Origin: JBCAWW01 sp039024315
GTDB lineage: Bacteria; Bacteroidota; Bacteroidia; J057
Direction of reading: 5' to 3'
NCBI GenBank assembly: GCA_039024315.1
Contig: JBCCQN010000114.1
Location: 1-26,775 of the forward strand
Length of the DNA: 26,775 nucleotides
Below the pieces are notes generated by a model. The model was not told the origin of the DNA, made no database searches, and saw only the letters and a program-made list of their open reading frames with translations. A program made the position numbers and the translations under genes. Shown piece by piece: positions 7,041 to 14,278 of the stretch (positions within the stretch are counted from its first letter, which is position 1; each line of letters begins with the position of its first letter).

Positions 7041-8585
7041 ATGTTAGTACCTAGCCTGCTTCTCAAGCAACTTTACACCTTTGGCAGCCTCCAAAACACC
7101 GATGGAGGTGTGAAATTTTCTCTTAAAAATCGTCTCAGCGACGCCAAAATCACCGGAGTCAGAAAGGTGGTTATCAACGGGCAAGACATTCCCCTTAATG
7201 ACGTAAGCCTCTTTGTAGCCGGTCAAGAGATCAAGCCAACCGATATCTCCTCTTCTAATCCTATTGATTTTCCATTACGCTCAATTGTCGATATTCACGG
7301 TAAAATGGGCCATTTAGACCTAGGGAAACATCCACTCGAGGTTCACTTTGATGCCAAACCCTTTGGCAAACTTAAGCTGAAAGTAGATGGCTCGATAGAA
7401 GCCCAAAAAGATAATCAAGTCGTGATCCCACGGTCTACGGAAGATGATTACGATGAGGAAATAATCAAGATCAGACAGGATTTTGTCGAGAAAATCACTG
7501 GCAAAAAATTAGAGCATAGTACTCATTACTCATTTGATCCCCATATACTTTCTGGTAACTGTGAGCACTTTACCGGTGTAGCGCAAATCCCCATGGGTTT
7601 TGCTGGCCCATTGACGATTGATGGGGAGCATGCTAAAGGTGATTTTATCATTCCGATGGCCACTACTGAGGGTACGCTAGTCGCCTCCTATAATCGAGGC
7701 ATGAAGCTGCTCAATGCTTGTGGAGGGGTAAAATGTACCATCCTAGACGATGCCATGCAGCGAGCTCCAGTTTTTGTGATGGAGGATGCCAGAGCAGCGA
7801 GAAAGTTCGTTCAGTGGGTACAACAAAACTTTAGAGAAATTGCCAATCACGCGGAGGCTACTACCAGTGTGGGTAAGCTCTCCTATATCGATCCTTATCT
7901 CGCTAGTAAGTTTGCCTACTTACGCTTCAACTATACCACCGGTGATGCCGCCGGGCAAAACATGGTAGGGCGAGCTACTTTCGCCGCTTGTAGCTGGATC
8001 ATCGATCATTATAAAAATCATAAAATCGAACACTTCTATCTAGAGTCCAATCTCGCTACGGATAAGAAAGCTTCTCAGGTCAATATCATGCACACCCGTG
8101 GCAAGCGCGTTACTGCTGAAGCGGTGATTACGCATGATGTGCTACAGCAGCATATGCGGGTTGATACGCGGACTTTGAGTTTCCATAGTGGTGTGGCCAA
8201 TGTAGGTGCGATTCTGTCAGGAGCGAATAACAACGGCCTACATTCTGCGAACGCGATCACTGCTATATTTATCGCTACTGGTCAAGATGTAGCCAATGTG
8301 TCTGAGTCCTCAGCAGGCATCATGTATACTGAATTGAGAGAAAATCTCGATCTCTATATTTCGATTACCATTCCGTCCCTCATTGTCGCAACCTATGGAG
8401 GGGGAACAGGCCTCGCCACTCAACGTGAATGCTTGGAAACACTCGGCTGCTACGGCAAAGGCGGGGTCAAAAAATTTGCCGAAATTGTTGCCGGAGCGGT
8501 ACTCGCGGGTGAACTATCACTTGCCTCTGCGATCTCCTCTTCTGACTGGGTTTCTAGTCATGAGCAGTACGGTCGTAACCGCTAA
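7041..8585 (+). CDS. Hydroxymethylglutaryl-CoA reductase with extra N-terminal domain
   Basis: This enzyme reduces HMG-CoA to mevalonate with NAD(P)H, the committed step of the mevalonate route to isoprenoids. ATG 7041 is used; an in-frame TTG at 6999 is not needed. Of 514 residues, about 140-514 are the soluble catalytic part. It has the substrate-loop PMGFAGPL (184-191), TTEG with catalytic Glu210, the nucleotide-binding GDAAGQNM (301-308, where animal enzymes have GDAMGMNM), SNLATDKKAS with Lys342, GQDVAN with Asp416, GGGTGLATQ (453-461) and the C-terminal His507 in SSHEQYGRNR, so the full Glu-Lys-Asp-His set is present. There are no membrane helices. Residues about 20-120 are an additional beta-rich domain (FSLKNRLSDAKITGV, PFGKLKLKVDGS) of unknown role. 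A strong terminator follows the gene, so it is probably transcribed alone. Confidence 0.93.
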   Translation: MLVPSLLLKQLYTFGSLQNTDGGVKFSLKNRLSDAKITGVRKVVINGQDIPLNDVSLFVAGQEIKPTDISSSNPIDFPLRSIVDIHGKMGHLDLGKHPLEVHFDAKPFGKLKLKVDGSIEAQKDNQVVIPRSTEDDYDEEIIKIRQDFVEKITGKKLEHSTHYSFDPHILSGNCEHFTGVAQIPMGFAGPLTIDGEHAKGDFIIPMATTEGTLVASYNRGMKLLNACGGVKCTILDDAMQRAPVFVMEDARAARKFVQWVQQNFREIANHAEATTSVGKLSYIDPYLASKFAYLRFNYTTGDAAGQNMVGRATFAACSWIIDHYKNHKIEHFYLESNLATDKKASQVNIMHTRGKRVTAEAVITHDVLQQHMRVDTRTLSFHSGVANVGAILSGANNNGLHSANAITAIFIATGQDVANVSESSAGIMYTELRENLDLYISITIPSLIVATYGGGTGLATQRECLETLGCYGKGGVKKFAEIVAGAVLAGELSLASAISSSDWVSSHEQYGRNR

Positions 8586-8608
8586 ACTCATCAAAAAGCA
8601 TTAATCTT

Positions 8609-8663
8609 GCATCTCTTACTTTCTGAGGCCTTGAGCTTAGGAAAGTAAGAGATGCTTTTTTAT
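8609..8663 (+). terminator. Strong intrinsic terminator after HMG-CoA reductase
   Basis: A perfect 15-bp stem, GCATCTCTTACTTTC (8609-8623) with GAAAGTAAGAGATGC (8641-8655), encloses a 17-base loop and is followed directly by TTTTTTAT. It lies 23 bases after the reductase stop and insulates the DUF4174 gene. Confidence 0.9.
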
Positions 8664-8709
8664 GGAGGGGGCTGTGCAAACACTTTTTTGGCGTGAGGGT
8701 TAGCATACT

Positions 8710-9135
8710 ATGAAGGCTTCTCTCCTATTACTGCTCTCATTTTCTATGCTCAGCTCACATAATCCCTTGGCCAAATACCAGTGGCAAAACCGTTTAGTGC
8801 TAGTTTTTGCGCCTTCCTCTGATACAGAATTATATCAGGCTCAGACAAAGGCGATTGAGGCTATGGGAGACGGCTGGGCCGAACGGGAGCTTGTATTATT
8901 TTCCATCTTTCCTCAGTCTGGAAATGCCGCTAAAGCACAATTAAAGCCTTCCGAAATTCAATACTTACGTGACCGATACGAAGTTTCTGAGCAGGATTTT
9001 GTCGTCCTCTTGATTGGTAAAGATGGGGGCGAAAAACTTCGTTTAAAAGATAAAACACTCTCTCAAGCTCAATTATTCCCTCTGATCGATGGGATGCCGA
9101 TGCGCAAAGCGGAAATGCGCGCCCGAAAAAACTAA
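8710..9135 (+). CDS. DUF4174 domain protein
   Basis: A 141-residue protein with a short hydrophobic N-terminus (residues 3-15, LLLLLSFSML), likely a signal peptide. The body matches my memory of DUF4174: an opening strand NRLVLVFAPS (27-36), a central helix, and the hallmark C-terminal part VVLLIGKDGGEKLRLKD (residues about 98-114), then LFPLIDGMPMRKAEMRAR. The fold looks thioredoxin-like, but there is no CxxC motif, so no redox activity is claimed. Its biological role is unknown; homologues are small periplasmic proteins in many Gram-negative bacteria. It is separated from HMG-CoA reductase by the terminator and has no clear terminator of its own before 9262. Confidence 0.75.
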   Translation: MKASLLLLLSFSMLSSHNPLAKYQWQNRLVLVFAPSSDTELYQAQTKAIEAMGDGWAERELVLFSIFPQSGNAAKAQLKPSEIQYLRDRYEVSEQDFVVLLIGKDGGEKLRLKDKTLSQAQLFPLIDGMPMRKAEMRARKN

Positions 9136-9261
9136 GCTCTGACTCCAAACTTCCTTTCCTTATTACATGTGTTAACATATCAGTTCCCTTGAATGGGTTT
9201 CTGAACAAAGTTTCTTTCCCTTGCTTCTTCGTGAGAATCTCCCAAGAAACTGAGGCCGCAC

Positions 9262-10587
9262 ATGCTGAAGATAAATCCCTCCTCTCAAATATTCTTGTCC
9301 AGAAAAGCGCTTTCAATTGTAGGTGTACTAACAGTGCTCACCGTCGTTGCGGCCTTTTACAGTAACCAAAGCACAACCATCAGTGACTTGCATTGGGAAC
9401 CTGTCTGCTATTCCTGCGACAACAATTTTGGCAAATATCAATTAGATTGGAGCAATCCTTCCTATTGGAGTGCCGGTGCCCTTAATCGTAAGCTTAAGGA
9501 CATAGATGGTTCTGGTACAGAATTTCATTTTTCCTATTCTGGAGCCCATAACAAATTAGCCGCCATGGGCCCCGGTGCCACTCCCAATATTCAAACCTTT
9601 TTTACTGGTGGCTCAAAAGACGCTTTGAGCCACTTCGTCAACCCTGGACTCAGTGCGAGTGAAAGCATCAGTATTACGGTACAAATTAAGCCAGCTATTC
9701 CTGCCGAAATTGCCTTTGACGTTTACCACATCAATGGCAATTGGTACAGTGGAGACAAACTCAAAATTTACGCAGAAGACGAGGCAGATGGTTCTCTGAT
9801 CTTCCCTACTTTCAGTAGTACTGCTAATCCTAGCTGGGAAGAACGCGGTGATGGGACCATCGATGCGGTAGTGCCAGGCACTTCTTATGCCGATGTGGCG
9901 GCAGGGGTCAATTTTTCCTCTAGCCGCATGATTGATAAAATCGTTTTTGAATGGAGTAATTGCAACCTCTGCGGCACCGGAGTGCATGGCTTTGGGATCG
10001 GAGACATTACCTTTTTCAGCAATAGTAATTCTCTGCCGGTAGAATGGGGCGCTTTAGACATTGATTGGCAGGACAGTGATGCCCTCATCACTTGGGAAAC
10101 GGAGGCCGAGATGAATACCAAGGAATTTGTAATCGAAAGATCAATAGATGGTGAGTATTATGATAGCCTCAACAAGTTAGCCGCTGCTGGCAATAGTACC
10201 GAAACTAAACAGTATGCATTTATAGATCGAGATGCGAGATTCAAGGGGCAAAATACCCTTTACTACCGTATCAAGCAGATTGATATGGATGGCGCCTTTA
10301 GCTATTCCAAGCTACTCAAACTTGCTCCCAATACCGATATTTCCCTTGAATTGGTCGTATTTCCTAATCCAGCAAGTGATGTCATCTCCTTTAAGCTGGC
10401 GGGCGCCTTAGAAAATGATTTCGTCTATCAAGTACTCAACTCATCCGGCCAACTGATCACCCGTGGTCAGATGGGGCTGCTTGCAGATATGCAGTTAGAA
10501 GTAAGCGATTGGCCCGCAGGAGTCTATCACCTCAAGCTCTCCAATAACTCTCAACAAATCAGTAAGTCCTTTCAGGTCAATCATTAG
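9262..10587 (+). CDS. T9SS type A sorting domain protein of unknown function
   Basis: A 441-residue secreted protein. Residues 17-32 form a hydrophobic export segment (ALSIVGVLTVLTVVAA). Residues about 42-255 are a beta-rich domain I do not recognise, with two CxxC pairs (CYSC at 49-52 and CNLC at 234-237) that could form disulfides or bind metal. From about 256 comes a common Bacteroidota cassette: LPVEWGALDIDW, ITWETEAEMNTKEFVIERS, LYYRIKQIDMDGAFSYSK (a fibronectin-like linker domain), then the T9SS tail starting LVVFPNPASD near residue 364. The protein is therefore predicted to cross the outer membrane through T9SS. The convergent neighbour at 10705-13890 ends in a related cassette. No enzyme motif is visible, so no function is assigned. 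Confidence 0.85.
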   Translation: MLKINPSSQIFLSRKALSIVGVLTVLTVVAAFYSNQSTTISDLHWEPVCYSCDNNFGKYQLDWSNPSYWSAGALNRKLKDIDGSGTEFHFSYSGAHNKLAAMGPGATPNIQTFFTGGSKDALSHFVNPGLSASESISITVQIKPAIPAEIAFDVYHINGNWYSGDKLKIYAEDEADGSLIFPTFSSTANPSWEERGDGTIDAVVPGTSYADVAAGVNFSSSRMIDKIVFEWSNCNLCGTGVHGFGIGDITFFSNSNSLPVEWGALDIDWQDSDALITWETEAEMNTKEFVIERSIDGEYYDSLNKLAAAGNSTETKQYAFIDRDARFKGQNTLYYRIKQIDMDGAFSYSKLLKLAPNTDISLELVVFPNPASDVISFKLAGALENDFVYQVLNSSGQLITRGQMGLLADMQLEVSDWPAGVYHLKLSNNSQQISKSFQVNH

Positions 10588-10598
10588 GAGTGGGAGGA

Positions 10599-10640
10599 CC
10601 GCTTCGCGGAACGCTTATCTCTTAGGTCGGCCTATGCAAA
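10599..10640 (+). repeat. REP-like palindromic repeat, copy B1
   Basis: CCGC-TTC-GCGG at 10599-10609 is followed by AACGCTTATCTC, the full family consensus. A further stretch, GGTCGGCCTATGCAAAT (10625-10641), is shared with copy A after a 4-base gap. It lies 11 bases after the stop of the upstream gene and faces copy B2. Confidence 0.75.
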
Positions 10641-10652
10641 TATCTAACCATA

Positions 10653-10675
10653 GGTGCGCGCATGCATGCCGCACC
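10653..10675. repeat. Hairpin between opposed REP-like copies
   Basis: GGTGCG (10653-10658) and CGCACC (10670-10675) are inverted copies around a GCATGCATGC-containing centre. It sits inside the B1/B2 pair, as the linker hairpin does in BIME-type elements. No T-tract follows on either strand, so it is not a convincing terminator. Confidence 0.5.
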
Positions 10676-10680
10676 AAAAA

Positions 10681-10704
10681 GACAAGCGTTCTGCGAAGCA
10701 GTAG
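10681..10704 (-). repeat. REP-like palindromic repeat, copy B2
   Basis: Read on minus it is GCTACTGCTTCGCAGAACGC and onward into TTGTC. The stem is CTGC/GCAG (10691-10701), a compensated change from the CCGC/GCGG of copy B1. It abuts the stop codon of the dihaem protein gene and shares CTACTGCTTCGCAGAACGCTT with copy D. Confidence 0.75.
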
Positions 10705-13700
10705 CTAATTTTTGACCACTTTGATCAGCTCCGAATAATTATCACTCTCCACACGGAGATAATATACCCCAGCTGCCCATTTGGCGGTATTGATTCCTAT
10801 CTGTTCCTCTGCTTTTTGACTTTGGCCTCGCCAAACGATCTGTCCCACACTATTGCTGATACTTAACTCGACATAACTAGCTTCAATGGCTTTTAATCGA
10901 AGATTGAGCACATCAGAAACTGGATTGGGATAGGCTTGAACGATAATCGGCAGTTCTCCCTTAAGGCTTAGCTCTACTGTTTTGCTGTATGAAAATACGC
11001 CGTCAAGATCTACCTGCTTGATACGATAGCGAATTTTATCGGTGCCGAGGGTGAGGATATTTCGATCGGTGAAGGTATAGGTGGAGATAGATTGGGTGTC
11101 CCCATCGGCTTCCCGCTCACCAATCCGTCTAAAGGCTTTGCCTTCGACTGAGCGTTCTACGATGAAGTAGTTATTGCCCTCCTCAGCTGCGGTAATCCAA
11201 GTCAGTAAACCATTTTCCCCTTCTTGTACCGCTGTAAATTCTAGCCATTCCACAGGGAAGCTAAAGCCTTCGTCTCGATCAAATATGCCATTGGAGTTGC
11301 GATCTACTCCTTCTCGGATTTCTTCTTGCTTGTGGACAATGGTCCAAGTTAACGGCTCTCCATTATTTTGCGCGGCGTTTTTGAGTTGGGCGTGAGTGGC
11401 TGTCTGGCCGAGAGAATCGGATTGGTAATTGTTGCCTCCAGTCAAATAAAAGCCTCTGGCTTGGCCTTGGTAGATGCCTTTGACGATCAGCCCTAATTCG
11501 TCAAATTCATTGACTAGATCGCGGAGTTCATTGACTTCAGTCCCTGTGCCGATGCTACCATTAAGGGTGTGTTGGAGACCCAAGGCTGGGTGAGAATCGT
11601 TCGCCTCATGCACGCCCGCAAACTGAAAACTGGCAGGACTATTGGTTGAATCGATGCCACCCGCCCAAGCCAAAACTTCTGCTTGATAATCCCCCAGATA
11701 GTCAGGGGAACCCACTTGATTAAACCAAGTTTCCATCACCCCATCAGCTAGCATGCCAAAGCCAGCGGTGCTCTCATCTGAGTTATAGTAAAAGCCTAGC
11801 TTACGGTAGGTAGTCCGCAGGTCTGCGGCTATATTTTCGTTTTCTAAATAATCGGTAGTCGCTTCTCCCCGTCCCGAATTCGCGAGGTGGCAGAGCGAAC
11901 AATTAATCTGAACGGCGACAAAAAGCGGGACGGAAGTCTGAATTGTCTGGAAATTAGTCCCATCGGCCCTGATCTTGCCGTTTTTCATGCGAATAGTCGG
12001 CGAATCCGTAATCGGTCTGAAAGGACGATAGGGATTGGGGGGATGATAAAGCGAACGCAGGAAATCTTCAAATTCCTGCATGCCCGCGCTGTCCAGCGGA
12101 GCATCCGTCCCTTGTAAATGATTGAAGGCACCGGCAAAATCAAAAAATGATTTTTTATCGCCTCGCCAGTGCAGGGTACCTTCGCCCTTGTCGAGGATGT
12201 CGACGAGAGATTGGGTTACTTTCAAGCCTTTGAGCGGATGAAAAGCGATGCTATTGACCGTATCCATCTCTCCTGCTGGATTGCCAAGATCCCAGGCCAA
12301 ACGGTCCCACTTACCATCGACATGACAAGAGGCACAAGCGATATGCCCATGGCCGGAGCCCAGATGTGTATTGTAGAGATGTTTTCTGCCTGTTTTGATT
12401 GCCTGTGGAGTAGGATCATAAAAGCCTAACTGCCCAATTTCCTGATAGGTATTGAGATCAATGCTAGAAATGGTGCCACTGAAGCGGTTGAGTACATAGG
12501 CTAGTCCCCGACTCTCGTCCAAAATGATCCCTGTGGGCCCTTCTCCTACACTAATCGGTTGGGCCAAGGTCCGGCTGCCGTTGGCATCAATAACGATAAC
12601 ATTATTTGATCCCATACCGGTGATGAAGCCCTCGTTACCACTGCTTTTCCAAGCAATGCCTCTAGGATCCCCGATTGATTTTTGGCGTTCCCCAAGGGGA
12701 GAAGAAGCGGTACTATAATTGATATGTGAATTGAGATCTGAAATTGTATTTGTGCTGTTTCCCGCCGTAAACTGTGAGATATTGACGCGCAGAAAGACGC
12801 CATTGAGATTAGGTTCGAAGCGAATTTCATTGGTGGCGTCGGTGCCTACCACGCTCACTTTTCCCGTGGAAGGATTGACCGCCATGGCCATCAATATATT
12901 GCCGAGATGTTTTTGATAGCTAAGCGCTAGGGTATTGGCATTAAGTACTGCGACATCTCGATCTTTGAGATCCCAGCCGTTTTGCCGGATACCTTGACCG
13001 CCGCTCACGATAGCAGTCCAATTACCGCCATTGTCGTCCAACCATTGGTTAGCGGCGTTTTTACGAACCACCAAGCTCTGCGTATTGGTTTTGGCAGGCA
13101 GACTAGGGTTCATCGCTGGCAGGAAGCCAGTGCCATTATTGGGAACCGGTATGGCTCCGCTATAAGGTCCATTGGTATTGGTGATGTCGTTGGCAATGGT
13201 TGTGGTGCCTCCTTGAGGCGAGGTTAGGCCTGATTCTGCACTGGTATTACCATTGATCACGGTAGTTTGATTACCTGATTCAAAGAAGGCAGTGTAAACG
13301 GTCATGCCGTCTGGACTCACGGCCATGGCTCTAGGTTGCTCTCCGATCAGCAGGACTTCCTGCGGTGCTTGGCTGAGATCACTCAAATCAAAGATTTGGA
13401 TACTTTCTCGCTCTGCGCAGGAGACAAAAGCCTTGAGAGGACTACCCGCAAAAACGATATCCGAAGGTTCATTTTCTGTAGCGAGCGTTCGTACTACGGC
13501 ATTGAGATTGAGGTCGACTATGCTGATGTCATCCGAAATGACATTGGCCACCCAAGCTTCTGAGTTGTTGCGGACCCGCACCGTAATTGGATCTACGCCC
13601 ACGGGAATGCTCGCGCGGTAGATGAGTCCTCCGGCAGAAATTTCGAATACTTCCAGGCTATTATTGGCGGTATTGACCGCGAGTAGCTTAGTGCCATCGG

Positions 13701-13890
13701 GGGTCATATCGAGCGGATGCACTTGCCCTGATTCAAAATTGACGAAATCCTCACTCGGTACCGCGGCGCTAGCTTGAGCTTCTTGCAGTTGATTTTGAAA
13801 GGCGGAAAGGGTAAGGAGGACAAGAATCGGGATAATGTACCAGCGAAATCTCTTGGCGTTTCGCAGCAAAGGCATCGTATTCGCAACCAT
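10705..13890 (-). CDS. Beta-propeller dihaem cytochrome c protein with T9SS sorting tail
   Basis: A 1061-residue export protein. Residues about 15-40 are the signal/hydrophobic segment. Residues about 45-490 form a YncE/lactonase-like beta-propeller (repeats such as HPLDMTPDGTKLLAVN, PRAMAVSPDGMTVYTA, GPTGIILDESRGLAYVLN). Residues about 495-740 hold two haem c sites, CASCH at 519-523 and CSLCH at 664-668, set about 145 residues apart as in MauG/cytochrome c peroxidase-like proteins. DRNSNGIFDRDE near 863-874 resembles a calcium loop. From about 879 there is the PVEW cassette and a T9SS tail starting VQAYPNPVSDV. The haem and T9SS features imply haem attachment in the periplasm and then export to the surface. 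The likely role is extracellular electron transfer or peroxide/oxidative chemistry, but the substrate is unknown. The start is ATG 13890; a second ATG at 13875 is also possible. Confidence 0.87.
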   Translation of the reverse strand: MVANTMPLLRNAKRFRWYIIPILVLLTLSAFQNQLQEAQASAAVPSEDFVNFESGQVHPLDMTPDGTKLLAVNTANNSLEVFEISAGGLIYRASIPVGVDPITVRVRNNSEAWVANVISDDISIVDLNLNAVVRTLATENEPSDIVFAGSPLKAFVSCAERESIQIFDLSDLSQAPQEVLLIGEQPRAMAVSPDGMTVYTAFFESGNQTTVINGNTSAESGLTSPQGGTTTIANDITNTNGPYSGAIPVPNNGTGFLPAMNPSLPAKTNTQSLVVRKNAANQWLDDNGGNWTAIVSGGQGIRQNGWDLKDRDVAVLNANTLALSYQKHLGNILMAMAVNPSTGKVSVVGTDATNEIRFEPNLNGVFLRVNISQFTAGNSTNTISDLNSHINYSTASSPLGERQKSIGDPRGIAWKSSGNEGFITGMGSNNVIVIDANGSRTLAQPISVGEGPTGIILDESRGLAYVLNRFSGTISSIDLNTYQEIGQLGFYDPTPQAIKTGRKHLYNTHLGSGHGHIACASCHVDGKWDRLAWDLGNPAGEMDTVNSIAFHPLKGLKVTQSLVDILDKGEGTLHWRGDKKSFFDFAGAFNHLQGTDAPLDSAGMQEFEDFLRSLYHPPNPYRPFRPITDSPTIRMKNGKIRADGTNFQTIQTSVPLFVAVQINCSLCHLANSGRGEATTDYLENENIAADLRTTYRKLGFYYNSDESTAGFGMLADGVMETWFNQVGSPDYLGDYQAEVLAWAGGIDSTNSPASFQFAGVHEANDSHPALGLQHTLNGSIGTGTEVNELRDLVNEFDELGLIVKGIYQGQARGFYLTGGNNYQSDSLGQTATHAQLKNAAQNNGEPLTWTIVHKQEEIREGVDRNSNGIFDRDEGFSFPVEWLEFTAVQEGENGLLTWITAAEEGNNYFIVERSVEGKAFRRIGEREADGDTQSISTYTFTDRNILTLGTDKIRYRIKQVDLDGVFSYSKTVELSLKGELPIIVQAYPNPVSDVLNLRLKAIEASYVELSISNSVGQIVWRGQSQKAEEQIGINTAKWAAGVYYLRVESDNYSELIKVVKN

Positions 13891-14020
13891 ATAAGAAGGT
13901 AGTAGGTGGTAAATCGTCTGGTCAGCTATTTAATACGAAATCCAGTACCAATGTAAGATGTGTGCCTCAATTGTCGGATTTTTGTCCTGGGCGGCTTTTT
14001 GAGCTAAGAGATTCAGATTC

Positions 14021-14040
14021 AGGCGTTCCGCGCAGCGGTA
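14021..14040 (-). repeat. REP-like palindromic repeat, copy C1
   Basis: On minus it reads CCGC-TGC-GCGG then AACGCC. The palindrome is at 14028-14038. The loop is TGC rather than TTC, as in copy E1. It forms the left edge of the composite inverted structure at 14021-14197. Confidence 0.65.
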
Positions 14041-14043
14041 AGC

Positions 14044-14146
14044 AAAGATCCCGGCTCTCGTATCTCGGCCGGGATGAGCTTTGGGTACTTGTTTTTGCTA
14101 AAGGTCATCCCGGAAATGTGAAGGATGAACATTATCCGGGATCTTT
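14044..14146. repeat. Nested ATCCCGG/CCGGGAT inverted repeats
   Basis: Two hairpins lie side by side: ATCCCGGC...GCCGGGAT at 14048-14075 and ATCCCGGA...TCCGGGAT at 14107-14142, the second with an inner AATGT/ACATT stem. They also pair across each other: AAAGATCCCGG (14044-14054) is the inverse of CCGGGATCTTT (14136-14146), and CCGGGATGA (14069-14077) of TCATCCCGG (14105-14113). The DNA could form either two hairpins or one large cruciform. Confidence 0.7.
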
Positions 14147-14153
14147 CGGTCGA

Positions 14154-14178
14154 GTTTTGCTTCGCAAAACGATAGAGA
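14154..14178 (+). repeat. REP-like palindromic repeat, copy C2
   Basis: GTTTTGC-TTC-GCAAAAC at 14154-14170 is a 7-bp stem with the conserved TTC loop, followed by GATAGAGAC. Both stem arms differ from the CCGC/GCGG form, yet pairing is kept. It faces copy C3 directly. Confidence 0.65.
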
Positions 14179-14197
14179 CAAGCGTTCCGCGAAGCGG
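14179..14197 (-). repeat. REP-like palindromic repeat, copy C3
   Basis: On minus it reads CCGC-TTC-GCGG then AACGCTTGTCTC. The palindrome is at 14187-14197. It is almost identical to copy B1 and is head-on to copy C2, sharing the GAGAC bases between them. Confidence 0.75.
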
Positions 14198-14203
14198 CAA
14201 AAG

Positions 14204-14231
14204 AAAAAAGGCAGCACCCTAAGCACTGCCT
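14204..14231 (-). terminator. Intrinsic terminator, second of a tandem pair
   Basis: On minus, AGGCAGTGC-TTAGG-GTGCTGCCT forms a 9-bp stem (with two G-T pairs in RNA) and a 5-base loop, followed by TTTTTC. It lies about 48 bases after the stop of the gene at 14279. Confidence 0.85.
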
Positions 14232-14235
14232 CTAC

Positions 14236-14265
14236 AAAAATCATGTTGTGTTTTCACCACATGAT
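14236..14265 (-). terminator. Intrinsic terminator, first of a tandem pair
   Basis: On minus, ATCATGTGGTG-AAAA-CACAACATGAT pairs over 11 bp with one mismatch and is followed by TTTTTG. It lies just 13 bases after the stop of the gene at 14279, and the second terminator follows. Confidence 0.8.
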
Positions 14266-14278
14266 CACACTGTAAACC

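Larger units (their letters stand above)
13891..14278. other. 388-base repeat-rich spacer without a gene
   Basis: This is the longest gap in the window. It lies upstream of the minus-strand dihaem gene and downstream of the minus-strand gene at 14279. It contains three REP-like copies, two ATCCCGG/CCGGGAT hairpins nested in a larger inverted arrangement, and two tandem terminators, each listed separately. An 86-codon open frame across it on plus is made of these repeats and is not believed. The promoter of the dihaem gene must lie at its left end (13891-14020), where no consensus box was recognised. Confidence 0.6.

Noticed and set aside
10653..10675. GGTGCG/CGCACC hairpin as a terminator
   Set aside because: On plus it is followed by an A-run and on minus by mixed sequence, so there is no T-tract on the 3' side in either direction.
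9262..13890. The two convergent T9SS genes as products of a local inverted duplication
   Set aside because: Their C-terminal cassettes are related, but the cassette is widespread in Bacteroidota secreted proteins and the protein identity is modest, so recent local duplication is not supported.
13962..14222. An 86-codon open frame on plus in the repeat-rich spacer
   Set aside because: It consists of the REP-like and CCGGGAT repeats, overlaps the terminators of the minus-strand gene and resembles no protein I know.
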